A DNA stretch of 44,972 nt, taken from the NCBI RefSeq assembly GCF_030757795.1, contig NZ_JAUQWH010000062.1, forward strand, positions 1 to 44,972, read 5' to 3'. Shown one piece after another: positions 17,447 through 25,271 of the stretch (its first letter is position 1; each line of letters begins with the position of its first letter). The DNA comes from Actinoplanes oryzae. GTDB taxonomy: Bacteria > Actinomycetota > Actinomycetes > Mycobacteriales > Micromonosporaceae. Made by a program: the position numbers and the translations under genes. Below the pieces are notes generated by a model, which saw nothing but the letters and a program-made list of their open reading frames with translations, made no database searches and was not told where the DNA came from.

Positions 17447-17464
17447 CGGGGGCGAGCGAGCGAC
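17439..17464 (+). promoter_or_regulatory. ECF-type promoter GGAAC-N17-CGAC for the sigma factor gene
   Basis: GGAAC at 17439-17443 overlaps the end of the phosphotransferase gene; CGAC is at 17461-17464, 17 bases on. The GTG at 17478 starts 13 bases later. It matches the three promoters of the copper/PepSY genes, implying autoregulation. Confidence 0.65.
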
Positions 17465-17477
17465 TTGTGCTCCGACG

Positions 17478-18047
17478 GTGTCGATCGCTCGAGCCCTGGG
17501 GAGTCTTGTGCCGCCGGAGGACGACCTGCACGCGCTCGCGGCGGCTGCGGCGGGAGGAGACAGAGCGGCCTTCACGGCGCTCGTGCGGGCCACGCAGCGG
17601 GACGTCATGCGCTTCCTGGGCAGCCTCGCCCACCGGCGCGACGTCGAGGACCTGACGCAGGAGACCTTCCTGCGCGCGTTCCGGGCGCTGCCGGGTTTCG
17701 CCGGCCGCTCGACGGTACGCACCTGGTTGTTCGCCATCGCCAAACGGGTGGCCGCGGACGCGGTGCGCCAGGCGTCCAGCCGGCCCCGCCTGGTCACGCT
17801 CGGCGACTGGCACGGGGTGGCCGAGCGTGGCACGATCCGCTTCGAGGAGGAGCACGCGCTGCGCGACCTGCTGGGCGGGCTGACCGCCGAGCGCCGGGAG
17901 GCGTTCGTGCTGACGCAGGTGGCCGGCCTGTCGTACGCGGAGGCGGCGGAGATCTGCGGCTGCCCGGTCGGCACGATCCGCAGCCGGGTCGCCCGCGCCC
18001 GCGACGACCTGGCCGCCGCGCTCGCCTCGTCCCGCTCGGCGGTCTGA
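17478..18047 (+). CDS. ECF RNA polymerase sigma factor
   Basis: Alternative sigma factor of about 189 residues. Region 2 (RDVMRFLGSLAHRRDVEDLTQETFLRAFRALPGF...STVRTWLFAIAKR) should bind the -10 element. Region 4 (ERREAFVLTQVAGLSYAEAAEICGCPVGTIRSRVARARDDL) has the helix-turn-helix for the -35 element. It resembles SigC-type ECF factors, although group membership needs a tree. No anti-sigma gene with a zinc-finger (zf-HC2) or RskA-like domain follows. GTG at 17478 is chosen for its position after the ECF promoter; GTG at 17508, with GGGGAG just upstream, is an alternative. The same promoter type before the copper genes makes this factor their likely regulator. Confidence 0.87.
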   Translation: MSIARALGSLVPPEDDLHALAAAAAGGDRAAFTALVRATQRDVMRFLGSLAHRRDVEDLTQETFLRAFRALPGFAGRSTVRTWLFAIAKRVAADAVRQASSRPRLVTLGDWHGVAERGTIRFEEEHALRDLLGGLTAERREAFVLTQVAGLSYAEAAEICGCPVGTIRSRVARARDDLAAALASSRSAV

Positions 18048-18196
18048 GCGGTCACCTCCCGGCCCTCTTGCGCTGCCACGCCTGCGGCGCTTTCCAGTGG
18101 CGCAGCATGGCGGCCAACACGACGTCTCCGCCACGGCGGGCCTCCGGAACGCGACGGTCGCCGCCTCCGAAGGCCGCCATGGCCGGGTGCTGCGGG

Positions 18197-19213
18197 TCAG
18201 GCGCGGCAGGTGAGGGCCGGCCAGTTCCAGTTGCCGCCGTGCTGGATCGTGAAGCCGAACGTGTTGCCGCTGCCGTTGGGCCGGGCGGTCATCACGTTGC
18301 CCGTGCTGTCCCAGCTGACGGCCGCGTTCCAGGTGTTGATGATGCGCTGGGGGGACGTGACGGTGACCGTGACCGTCCACGCGTTCGAGCCGGCGACCGT
18401 GACCTGGCCGTTGAAGCGATCCGTCCACTTCTGGCCCTCGCTGTAGGTCGCGGTGCAGCTGCCTCCCGACGGCGGCGGCGTGGTCGGGGTGCCGGTGCCG
18501 GTCGGCGCGACGGCGCGGCCGGTCGTCGGGGAGATCATGCCGGCGCACAGGCCGCGGCTGGTGAGGCCGGCGACGATCTGCGGGATGGCGGCGATCGTGG
18601 TCGCGTACTGGTCGTGCATGAGGATGAGCTGGCCGTCGGTCAGCCTGCTCGCCGCCTGGACGATCTGGGCGGTGCTGGCGCCGTTCCAGTCCTGGGAGTC
18701 GACCTGCCAGGTGACGGTGCGCAGGCCCAGGGCGGAGGCGGCGGCTTCGAGGGTGGCGTTCGTCTCGCCGTACGGGGGCCGGAAGATCCGCGGGGTTCCG
18801 CCGCCGGCCGCCTGGATGGCGGACTGGGTGCGCGACAGCTCGGAGGACATGTTCGCCGCGCTCAAAGTGAGCATGTGCGGATGCGTGTAACTGTGGTTGG
18901 CGATCCACATGCCGGCCGCCGCCTCCGCGGCGACGAGCGACGGGTTGGCCGCGGCGTTCTGGCCGGTGTTGAAGAGCGTCGCCCGTACGTTGTTCTGGCG
19001 CAGCGTGTTCAGCAGGGTGGTCGTGTTCGAGGGGTTCGGGCCGTCGTCGAAGGTCAGCCCCACGTAGCCGTTGGGGCAGGAGTCGGCCATCCGGGCACCT
19101 CCGTCGATCGGTGCCGCGCCGGCCGGCCCGGACGACGGGGCGAGCAGCGCCAGCCCGGCGGCGGCGAGCAGCCCGGCCAGCCCGGCGCCGAACACCTTTC
19201 TGCGTACGGTCAT
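18197..19213 (-). CDS. Secreted CE4 polysaccharide deacetylase with C-terminal CBM2
   Basis: Secreted NodB-type deacetylase of 338 residues, probably an acetylxylan esterase or chitin-oligosaccharide deacetylase. A signal peptide (about 1-33) is followed by the CE4 domain (about 45-225). Its metal and catalytic motifs are intact: TFDDGP at 54-59, HSYTHPHM with His107/His111, RPPYGE, a DSQDW segment and LMHD. A Thr/Pro linker (TGTGTPTTPPPSGG) leads to a CBM2-type cellulose/chitin-binding module (about 240-338) with conserved Trp residues and paired cysteines. Similarity to streptomycete acetylxylan esterases with CBM2 favours xylan as the target. The start has GAAGG upstream. Confidence 0.9.
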   Translation of the reverse strand: MTVRRKVFGAGLAGLLAAAGLALLAPSSGPAGAAPIDGGARMADSCPNGYVGLTFDDGPNPSNTTTLLNTLRQNNVRATLFNTGQNAAANPSLVAAEAAAGMWIANHSYTHPHMLTLSAANMSSELSRTQSAIQAAGGGTPRIFRPPYGETNATLEAAASALGLRTVTWQVDSQDWNGASTAQIVQAASRLTDGQLILMHDQYATTIAAIPQIVAGLTSRGLCAGMISPTTGRAVAPTGTGTPTTPPPSGGSCTATYSEGQKWTDRFNGQVTVAGSNAWTVTVTVTSPQRIINTWNAAVSWDSTGNVMTARPNGSGNTFGFTIQHGGNWNWPALTCRA

Positions 19214-19360
19214 GGAAGATCACCTTCGTCTCGCGGAGGGAGCGCGGGACGCGGGGCGCCGGTGGCGGCGCCCGAAACATCGCATCCCATCGACAAGCGT
19301 CGTTGTCACATGGTGCGACCCCATTGCGGCGACCGTCAATGCCTATTTCCGGGAATCTTC

Positions 19361-19371
19361 CGATAGTTTCG
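19361..19371 (-). promoter_or_regulatory. Possible CGAAA-type palindromic operator of the CE4 gene
   Basis: On the minus strand the sequence is CGAAACTATCG, an imperfect palindrome resembling the CGAAA-N-TTTCG motifs reported upstream of actinomycete xylanolytic genes. A related GGAAGTTTCGG lies at about 19432-19442, nearer the divergent O-mannosyltransferase gene. Function is inferred. Confidence 0.35.
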
Positions 19372-19474
19372 AACGCGTGCTGCCTGGGCTTACCGTTTCC
19401 CTCGATGGCCGCCGACGCGATCTTGGCCGCTGGAAGTTTCGGACGACGGTCTCCTGCGCGTTTGCGTCAGCCCC

Positions 19475-19480
19475 TAGGAT
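19475..19480 (+). promoter_or_regulatory. -10 element of a leaderless promoter (O-mannosyltransferase)
   Basis: TAGGAT ends 6 bases before the GTG at 19487, with no Shine-Dalgarno sequence. Confidence 0.55.
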
Positions 19481-19486
19481 CGCGGC

Positions 19487-21046
19487 GTGACCTTGGCGAT
19501 CGAGACGGAACGACCTCCGGCCACCGGACCGGAGCCCGCGAGCGGCGTGCCCGACATCGTGCGGCGGCGGCTGGCCACGCTGGACAACTGGCTGAACCCG
19601 TACTCGTGGCTCGTGACCGGGCTGATCGTGGCGGTCGCGGCCGTCCTGCGGCTGTCCGGCCTCACCAGCGCCAAGGGGTACGTCTTCGACGAGGTCTACT
19701 ATCCGACCGACGCCTGGGACATGCTGCAGCACGGCGTCGAGTGGGATCCGGAGAAGACGAACGGCCCGGCGTACGTCGTGCATCCCCCGCTCGGCAAATG
19801 GCTCATCGCCCTCGGCGAGAAGGCCTTCGGCAACAACGAGCTCGGCTGGCGCTTCCCGGCAGCCATCGCCGGCATCCTGATGATCCTGATCCTCATCCGG
19901 GTGGCCTACCGGATGTTCCACTCGATCGTCCTGGCCGGCGCCGCGGGCCTGCTCATGACCCTCGACGGCTTCCAGCTCGTGCTGTCGCGCACGTCATTGC
20001 TCGACATCTTCCTGGGCCTGTTCATCCTGATGACCTTCGCCGCGATGCTCCTCGATCGCGACCACTACCGCCGCCGCCTGCTGCGCGCACTCGATCAGGG
20101 CTGGAACCCGGAGAACAAACGCCCGCGCATCATACCGTGGTGGCTGCTCGTTGCCGGGTTCACCTTCGGCCTGGCCTGCGGCATCAAATGGAGCGCCCTG
20201 TTCTTCGCGCCCTTCCTCGCGGCCCTCGTGGTGTGGTGGCGCATGCAGGCCCGGCGCTCCGCGGGCGTCCGCCGCTGGGCTCGCACCGGACTGGTCGCCG
20301 ACCTGGGCTGGCTGATGCTCAGCCTGGTGCTCACCGCGCTGACCTATGTCGCCACCTGGACCGGCTGGCTGGTGACCGACGTGGGCTACTTCCGGCACTA
20401 CCGGGAGGAGAGCGGCATGAGCGAGCCCCCGATCATCGGCGCCTTGCTCAATCTGGCCCACTATCATCACGTGGCGTACACGTTCCACAGTGGCCTGACC
20501 GAGGCTCATCGCTACCAGTCGTGGCCGTGGCAATGGCTGCTGATCGGCCGCCCGGTCTCGTTCTACGCCCCACCGGACCTCACCGGCTGCGGCGCCCCGA
20601 AATGCGTGAGCGAGATCCTGCTCCTCGGCACGCCGCTGCTCTGGTGGTCGTTCCTGCCCGCCCTCGCCGCGCTCGTCTGGTTCGGCATCGCCCGCCGCGA
20701 CTGGCGAGCCCTGGCCATCGGCACGGGCGTCGTCGCCGGGCTGCTCCCGTGGTTCTACTTCGCCATCAAGGACGGGCGCACCATGTTCTCCTTCTACGCC
20801 CTGCCCGCCCTGCCCTTCCTCATCCTCGCCGTCGTCTACGTCCTCGGCGCCATCATGACCCCACCGGCCGGCACGGCGGCGGGCCCGGCCCGCACCGACC
20901 GCCAACTGGTCGGCACGGTGGTGGCCGGGGCATACATCCTGCTGGTGGCGCTCTGCTTCGCCTACTTCCATCCGATCTTCGTCGGCCAGCTCCTGACGTA
21001 CGAGGACTGGTCCGCCCGCATGTGGCTGGGCGGCCGCTGGATCTGA
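19487..21046 (+). CDS. pmt: Protein O-mannosyltransferase (GT39)
   Basis: Polytopic membrane glycosyltransferase of 519 residues that transfers mannose from polyprenyl-phosphate-mannose to Ser/Thr of exported proteins. The N-terminal loop carries the catalytic acidic motif (KGYVFDEVYYPTDAW, with Asp-Glu) and HPPLGKWLIALGE. Multiple transmembrane helices follow, with conserved GIKWSALFF and a C-terminal FYFAIKDGRTMFSFYALPALPF segment. Length and motifs match actinobacterial Pmt proteins. GTG at 19487 is chosen because of the TAGGAT box at leaderless distance. In actinobacteria Pmt acts with Sec-dependent export, so secreted proteins encoded nearby are possible substrates (inference). Confidence 0.93.
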   Translation: MTLAIETERPPATGPEPASGVPDIVRRRLATLDNWLNPYSWLVTGLIVAVAAVLRLSGLTSAKGYVFDEVYYPTDAWDMLQHGVEWDPEKTNGPAYVVHPPLGKWLIALGEKAFGNNELGWRFPAAIAGILMILILIRVAYRMFHSIVLAGAAGLLMTLDGFQLVLSRTSLLDIFLGLFILMTFAAMLLDRDHYRRRLLRALDQGWNPENKRPRIIPWWLLVAGFTFGLACGIKWSALFFAPFLAALVVWWRMQARRSAGVRRWARTGLVADLGWLMLSLVLTALTYVATWTGWLVTDVGYFRHYREESGMSEPPIIGALLNLAHYHHVAYTFHSGLTEAHRYQSWPWQWLLIGRPVSFYAPPDLTGCGAPKCVSEILLLGTPLLWWSFLPALAALVWFGIARRDWRALAIGTGVVAGLLPWFYFAIKDGRTMFSFYALPALPFLILAVVYVLGAIMTPPAGTAAGPARTDRQLVGTVVAGAYILLVALCFAYFHPIFVGQLLTYEDWSARMWLGGRWI

Positions 21047-21359
21047 CGGAGACCCCGGCCGCGCGGATTGCCGCCGGACCACGCGACCGAGGGACGCCGG
21101 TCAACCACAACCGCGTCGAGCGGGTGACGCGCACCATCGGCCCGCGAGGACTCCGGCTACGCCGCCACTGCGATCTGCACAGCGACCATGGAGCCCGGGG
21201 CGAATGCCACCGGGGACCTGGAGCTATCTGTCGGGAAGGACAGATAGCTCCAGGTCAGGGACAGATCGACGTTGCCGCCGGCGATGGGCCGGCCCGAGTA
21301 TCTGAGCCGGAAGCCGCACGCCGGATGCGATTCGTCACTCGTTCAAGGGAGCTGAAGTC
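21047..21359 (+). other. Intergenic region with a long hairpin
   Basis: About 310 bases between the O-mannosyltransferase and a small secreted protein. It holds no convincing gene. The one strong signal is a perfect 17-bp inverted repeat listed separately; AAGGGAG just before the next ATG is its ribosome site. Confidence 0.5.
21216..21255. terminator. Perfect 17-bp hairpin (terminator or leader structure)
   Basis: Arms at 21216-21232 and 21239-21255 pair without mismatch around a 6-base loop. The arms (ACCTGGAGCTATCTGTC) are less GC-rich than the neighbourhood. It lies 170 bases after the O-mannosyltransferase stop and 105 bases before the next ATG, so it could be a terminator or a leader element. 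No U-tract follows. Confidence 0.6.
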
Positions 21360-21755
21360 ATGTCCCATCGCCGCGTCTCAGCATGGTTCGCCGCGATCGT
21401 TGCCGCGGTAGTCACCTTGTCGGCCCTCACGCTGCAATCACCGGCCCACGCCGCCTCCAACTGGATCTGGAACAACTCGTCCGGGGGCTTGAAGGTCGGC
21501 GTTGTCCACTTCTTGGACGGCAACTACTCCATCGACAACAAGTACGACATCCGCCTTTCCCCCGGAGGCACAACCAGTGCGTATTGGAGCACTGCGGCCG
21601 CGGCATGGATCGGGCCGGGCTACTGCGCCAGGGTTTTCTACACAGGTGGCGCCGTTGACGGCGAGGTGTTCGTCGCGGACTACCAGGACGGCACATACAT
21701 TCCGGCAAACGGCCGGAATTTCCGGATCGAGGCCCATGGGGGCGACCTTTGCTGA
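21360..21755 (+). CDS. Small secreted protein of unknown function
   Basis: Predicted exported protein of 131 residues. A signal peptide (about 1-31, cleavage near AHA-AS) is followed by a mature part of about 100 residues rich in Tyr, Trp, Gly and Asn, with two cysteines (GYCARV and the C-terminal DLC) that could form a disulphide. I do not recognise a family. Base composition is clearly less GC-rich than the surroundings, which together with the isolated position may mean acquisition by transfer. A good ribosome site (AAGGGAG) precedes the ATG. It is flanked by hairpins on both sides, so it is probably its own transcription unit. Confidence 0.7.
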   Translation: MSHRRVSAWFAAIVAAVVTLSALTLQSPAHAASNWIWNNSSGGLKVGVVHFLDGNYSIDNKYDIRLSPGGTTSAYWSTAAAAWIGPGYCARVFYTGGAVDGEVFVADYQDGTYIPANGRNFRIEAHGGDLC

Positions 21756-21794
21756 GCTTCCGGGCGATGGCCGTTTCGAGTAACCACGTCTGAC

Positions 21795-21826
21795 ATGCAG
21801 GCCTCGGCAAACGCCGGGGCCCGCAT
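21795..21826 (+). terminator. Hairpin terminator after the small secreted protein
   Basis: A 14-bp stem with one mismatch and one G-U pair (21795-21808 with 21813-21826) and an AAAC loop, 40 bases after the stop codon. Confidence 0.6.
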
Positions 21827-21958
21827 GGGTTGCACTGAACCCCGGTCGGCGCTGTCGTGTCGCGGTTACCCGACAGCCTGGCTACCAGACACGCGGTAGG
21901 GCTGCGCCGATGCCGGCGTCGGCCGAGCCCGGGGCCATGGGGCGACCGGCGTAGGCCG

Positions 21959-22729
21959 TCAGGCGGTGCGGACGGCGACGGCGGTGCGGGTGGTGGCGCG
22001 GTGGGGGCGGGCGGTGGCGAGGTAGTCGCGGGCCGGGAGGGCGCGGGCGGTGGCGGCCGCGGCCTCGCCGCGGAGGTCGTCGCTGGTGCGGCGGGCCAGT
22101 TGGGCGTCGTGCCAGGCGTTCTGCTCGGCGGCGACGGCGCGGCGGTGCTCGGCCAGGCGGTGGGCCGCGGCGGTGCGGAGGATGACCAGTTCCTGGTCGA
22201 CGGGGTGGAGGCGGGCGTCCCAGCCCCGGCCGGCCAGGGCGTCGGCGACCGCGGAGGCGGGCAGGTCGCCCCGGTCGGCGGCGGCCTGGACGGTCTGGTG
22301 GAGCCAGCGCTCGCGGGCGGCGTACTCGGACGGGGTCGGCAGGGTCCACGGGGTGCGGAAGGCGGCTGCGGTGCGGGCGCGGTCGAGGCGGGCCTGCGCG
22401 TCGAGCCAGGCCTGCCACGTGGCGGTCACCCGCTGCTCGCTGTCCTGCCAGTGCTCCAGCCAGCGTTCGGCTCCTCGTTCGGCGCGCTGGGCGGCGACGT
22501 GGAGCTCGTCGGCGTACCGGATGGTCTCCTCGGCGTCGCGCAGGCGCCGGCGGCGCCGCTCGCGCAGGCCCCGCACGGAGGTCGCGGTCTCGCGGAGGGC
22601 GCGGGTGGGGTCGCTGATGCCGTGCGGGCTGGCCAGCAGGGTCAGGGAGAGGAGGGCGAGCAGCATCAGCACGCCCCAGACGGTGACGGGCCGGGGGTCG
22701 TTGAAGATCATTTCGGCGACGATGTTCAT
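21959..22729 (-). CDS. Membrane-anchored coiled-coil protein of unknown function
   Basis: Predicted protein of 256 residues with one N-terminal transmembrane helix (about 15-35, TVWGVLMLLALLSLTLLA) and a long, mostly helical cytoplasmic or external domain. That domain is rich in Ala, Arg, Glu and Gln (RGLRERRRRRLRDAEETIRYADELHVAAQRAERGAE...), consistent with coiled coil. I do not recognise a family. ATG at 22729 is chosen for the GACGGG-like site before it and because the helix then starts in a normal place; an in-frame ATG at 22756 is possible. It lies downstream of a small secreted Ala-rich gene on the same strand. Confidence 0.65.
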   Translation of the reverse strand: MNIVAEMIFNDPRPVTVWGVLMLLALLSLTLLASPHGISDPTRALRETATSVRGLRERRRRRLRDAEETIRYADELHVAAQRAERGAERWLEHWQDSEQRVTATWQAWLDAQARLDRARTAAAFRTPWTLPTPSEYAARERWLHQTVQAAADRGDLPASAVADALAGRGWDARLHPVDQELVILRTAAAHRLAEHRRAVAAEQNAWHDAQLARRTSDDLRGEAAAATARALPARDYLATARPHRATTRTAVAVRTA

Positions 22730-22822
22730 CGTGGCATTCCCGTCCGTGGGATCCATGAAAGTCGATGGACGCGCGCCGGGGAACGGGCGCGCGGAGGAGA
22801 GCTCAGTGCTGGTGCGGAGCCG

Positions 22823-23125
22823 TCACACGAGAGTGGACGGAGGCGCCCGTGAGCCGTGCGCTCCGGCGGCGGCCTGCGCGTGCAGCACCTGCGGGGCCCC
22901 GGCCGGGACGACCGCGGCGGGGACCTCACCCACGACGACAGCCACGGCCGGCGCAACAAAAGGCGCGGAAGCCGCGGAAGCAGTGGAAGCCGCGGCGGCC
23001 GCGGCCGCCGCGGGAACGACGGGGGCCGGCGCGGCCGAAGCGGCGGCGAACGGCCCGGTCAGGAACAGGGCGAGCAGGACAGGCAGGGACCGCCGCACGA
23101 AGCCGCGCACGCCGTCCCTCGTCAT
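22823..23125 (-). CDS. Small Ala/Pro-rich exported protein of unknown function
   Basis: Predicted exported protein of about 100 residues. An N-terminal signal (MTRDGVRGFVRRSLPVLLAL, cleavage near ASA-AP) is followed by a low-complexity Ala/Val/Pro-rich mature part without cysteines. Composition alone would make this a weak call, but TAAGGT stands 7 bases before the ATG at 23125, as in a leaderless promoter, and the start falls just after the stop of the upstream oxidase gene. An in-frame ATG at 23158 would overlap that gene. No family is recognised. Confidence 0.5.
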   Translation of the reverse strand: MTRDGVRGFVRRSLPVLLALFLTGPFAAASAAPAPVVPAAAAAAAASTASAASAPFVAPAVAVVVGEVPAAVVPAGAPQVLHAQAAAGAHGSRAPPSTLV

Positions 23126-23132
23126 GCGCGCC

Positions 23133-23138
23133 ACCTTA
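23133..23138 (-). promoter_or_regulatory. -10 element of a leaderless promoter (Ala-rich exported protein)
   Basis: TAAGGT on the minus strand, 7 bases before the ATG at 23125. Its first bases are the TAA stop of the alpha-hydroxy-acid oxidase gene. Confidence 0.4.
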
Positions 23139-24371
23139 CCCGTTCCGGAGCAGCTCACGCGTGATCGAAGGGATGTCGGGCGTGCCGCTGAGGGCCATCG
23201 TCAGATCGAGTTCGGCGACGATGTTGCGGATGACCTCCTCGACGCCGCGCTGCCCGGCGATCGCGAGCCCGTAGAGGTAGGGACGGCCGAGCAGCACGGC
23301 GTTTGCGCCGAGGGCCAGGGCGGTGAAGACGTCGGCGCCCGTACGGATGCCGCTGTCGAACAGCAGCGCCGGCCCGGGCCCCACCGCCGCCCGGATGTCC
23401 ACCAGCGCGTCGAGCGAGGCGATCGCGTTGTCCACCTGCCGGCCGCCGTGGTTGGACACGACGACCGCCGCGGCGCCGAGGCCGAAGGCGCGCCGGGCGT
23501 CGTCCGGGTGCAGCACTCCCTTGAGGATGACCGGAAGCCGGGTCCGCTCCCGCAGCGTCGCCAGGTGGTCCCAGCTGAGCCCGGGGTTGGAGTAGACGTC
23601 GAGGAACGTCTCGACCGCCGCGCGCGACACCCGGTGGCGGGCCATGCCGAGCACCGTCCGCAGGGCGCCGGGCCCGGGGCGCCCGGCCCTCGCCACCCCG
23701 CCGGTGCGCGCCGCCACGAGTTCACGGAAGCGCGGGTCGGACGTGTACTGCGCGATGCCGATCCCCCGCGCGAACGGCAGCGAACCGAGCGTCAGATCAG
23801 CCGGGCGCCAGCCCAGCACCGTCGTGTCCAGGGTCACCACCAGCGCCCCGGCCTTGATCGCCTCGGCGCGCGCGATCAGGCTGTCGACCAGCCCCTCGTC
23901 CTTGCTCCAGTAGAGCTGGAAGAACCGCGGGGTCTCCCCCAGCGCGTCCGCGCACTGCTCCATCGGGTTGCAGGCCTGGTTGGACAGCACGTACGCCGTG
24001 CCGGTCGCCGCCGCGGCCCGCGCGATCGTGACGTCACTGTCGCGCCCCATCAGCTCCGCCGCCCCGACCGGGGCGAGCAGCACGGGCGTGGGGTGCCGGA
24101 CGCCGAGCAGCTCGACGGACAGGTCACGCGTGACCGCCCCGGAGGCCATCCGCGGCACGACGGCCCAGCGGTCGAAGGCCTCCCGGTTGCGGCGCATGGT
24201 CCGGCCCTCGCCCGCACCCCCGGCGACGTACGCCCAGGCGGTGCGGCTGCTCACCCGGCGCGCCCGGTGCTCCAGCTGGGCGAAGCCGGCGGGCACGGCG
24301 GGCCGGCGCCCGAGGGCCCCCGCCCGGTAGATGGCCGCCTGCCGCGCCGGCCCGGCGCCGATCGTCCCCAT
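23136..24371 (-). CDS. FMN-dependent alpha-hydroxy-acid oxidase/dehydrogenase
   Basis: Soluble flavoenzyme of 411 residues that oxidises L-2-hydroxy acids such as lactate; it could be a lactate 2-monooxygenase, an oxidase or a quinone-linked dehydrogenase. Family landmarks are present: the early active-site Tyr region (TAWAYVAGGAGEGRTM), LLAPVGAAEL for FMN, FQLYWSKD with the second Tyr, the active-site Lys in PVILKGV, the base and substrate-binding pair in SNHGGRQVDN, and the phosphate-binding segment DSGIRTGADVFTALALGA. The ATG has TAAGGT 6 bases upstream, indicating leaderless translation. The electron acceptor cannot be told from sequence. Confidence 0.9.
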   Translation of the reverse strand: MGTIGAGPARQAAIYRAGALGRRPAVPAGFAQLEHRARRVSSRTAWAYVAGGAGEGRTMRRNREAFDRWAVVPRMASGAVTRDLSVELLGVRHPTPVLLAPVGAAELMGRDSDVTIARAAAATGTAYVLSNQACNPMEQCADALGETPRFFQLYWSKDEGLVDSLIARAEAIKAGALVVTLDTTVLGWRPADLTLGSLPFARGIGIAQYTSDPRFRELVAARTGGVARAGRPGPGALRTVLGMARHRVSRAAVETFLDVYSNPGLSWDHLATLRERTRLPVILKGVLHPDDARRAFGLGAAAVVVSNHGGRQVDNAIASLDALVDIRAAVGPGPALLFDSGIRTGADVFTALALGANAVLLGRPYLYGLAIAGQRGVEEVIRNIVAELDLTMALSGTPDIPSITRELLRNG

Positions 24372-24377
24372 GTTCGC

Positions 24378-24383
24378 ACCTTA
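24378..24383 (-). promoter_or_regulatory. -10 element of a leaderless promoter (alpha-hydroxy-acid oxidase)
   Basis: TAAGGT on the minus strand, 6 bases before the ATG at 24371. Confidence 0.45.
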
Positions 24384-24412
24384 ACCGTCCCGTGCGACCG
24401 GGTCCGCCCCGG

Positions 24413-24434
24413 TAAAATATTGACATAAGTCGAT
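24413..24434. promoter_or_regulatory. AT-rich segment with TTGACA and an imperfect palindrome
   Basis: In a GC-rich divergent region this stretch holds TAAAAT, TTGACA (24420-24425) and the imperfect palindrome GACATAAGTC (24422-24431). It lies between the oxidase and LPMO genes and could be a -35 box or a regulator site. No good -10 box is seen 16-18 bases downstream. Confidence 0.3.
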
Positions 24435-24539
24435 TGCATGGGGAGGGTGGGACCAGCACCACCGCCGGTCACGCGGTGGGCGGCGACCCGGGCAGTCGCC
24501 GCCGGTCCTGCGACCCTTCGAGCTCAGGAGTGCGGAACC

Positions 24540-25229
24540 ATGCCCCGCAGAGCACGCATCGGACTCGCGATCAGCACGGCCGCCGGCGTCCTCGCCGCCG
24601 CGCTGATCAGCGTCGTCCTTCCCTCCGCCCCGGCTGCCGCGCACGGCAGCATCACCGGTCCGGCGTCGCGCAACTACGGCTGCTGGCAGCGCTGGGGGTC
24701 CGACTTCCAGAATCCGGCCATGGCCACCCAGGACCCGATGTGCTGGCAGGCGTGGCAGGCCGACCCGAACGCCATGTGGAACTGGAACGGCCTCTACCGC
24801 GAGGGCGTCGCCGGCAACCACCAGGGTGCGATCCCCGACGCGCAGCTGTGCAGCGCCGGGCGTACGCAGAGCGGCCGGTACGCGGCCATGGACACCGTCG
24901 GCGACTGGAAGGCCACCACCGTCGGCAACTCGTTCCCGGTGCGCCTGTGGGACCAGGCGGGCCACGGCGCCGACTACATCCGGGTGTACGTGACCCGGGC
25001 CGGCTTCAACCCGGTGACGACCGCGGTGAAGTGGTCCGATCTCGTGCTGGTCAGCCAGGCCGGGAACACGCCCGTGGGCCAGTGGACGCCCGCCGCCGCC
25101 GGTGGCTGGGAGAAGACGCTGCAGGTGAGCCTCTCGGGGCGCACCGGCCGGGCGCTGGTCTACACGATCTGGCAGGCCAGCCACCTCGACCAGTCGTACT
25201 ACTTCTGCAGCGACATCGCGTTCGGCTGA
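24540..25229 (+). CDS. Secreted AA10 lytic polysaccharide monooxygenase
   Basis: Copper-dependent enzyme that oxidatively cleaves crystalline chitin or cellulose. The signal peptide (1-34) ends in AAA, so the mature protein begins with His35 in HGSITGPASRNYG; this N-terminal histidine is half of the copper histidine brace. The rest is a single AA10 domain of about 195 residues with conserved cysteines, GRTQSGRYAAMD, and the C-terminal HLDQSYYFCSDIAFG ending typical of the family. There is no binding module. ATG at 24540 is preceded by CAGGAG. A CebR-type operator lies 43 bases after the stop. The nearby copper genes may help supply copper (inference). Confidence 0.93.
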   Translation: MPRRARIGLAISTAAGVLAAALISVVLPSAPAAAHGSITGPASRNYGCWQRWGSDFQNPAMATQDPMCWQAWQADPNAMWNWNGLYREGVAGNHQGAIPDAQLCSAGRTQSGRYAAMDTVGDWKATTVGNSFPVRLWDQAGHGADYIRVYVTRAGFNPVTTAVKWSDLVLVSQAGNTPVGQWTPAAAGGWEKTLQVSLSGRTGRALVYTIWQASHLDQSYYFCSDIAFG

Positions 25230-25271
25230 CAGCCCTTGTTACGCGGGTGTGACGACTGTTACATTCGTCGA

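Noticed and set aside
18052..18180. A 42-codon minus-strand frame ending in RHWKAPQAWQRKRAGR, between the sigma and CE4 genes
   Set aside because: No ribosome site or clear promoter and no recognised family; left out, though a short real peptide cannot be excluded.
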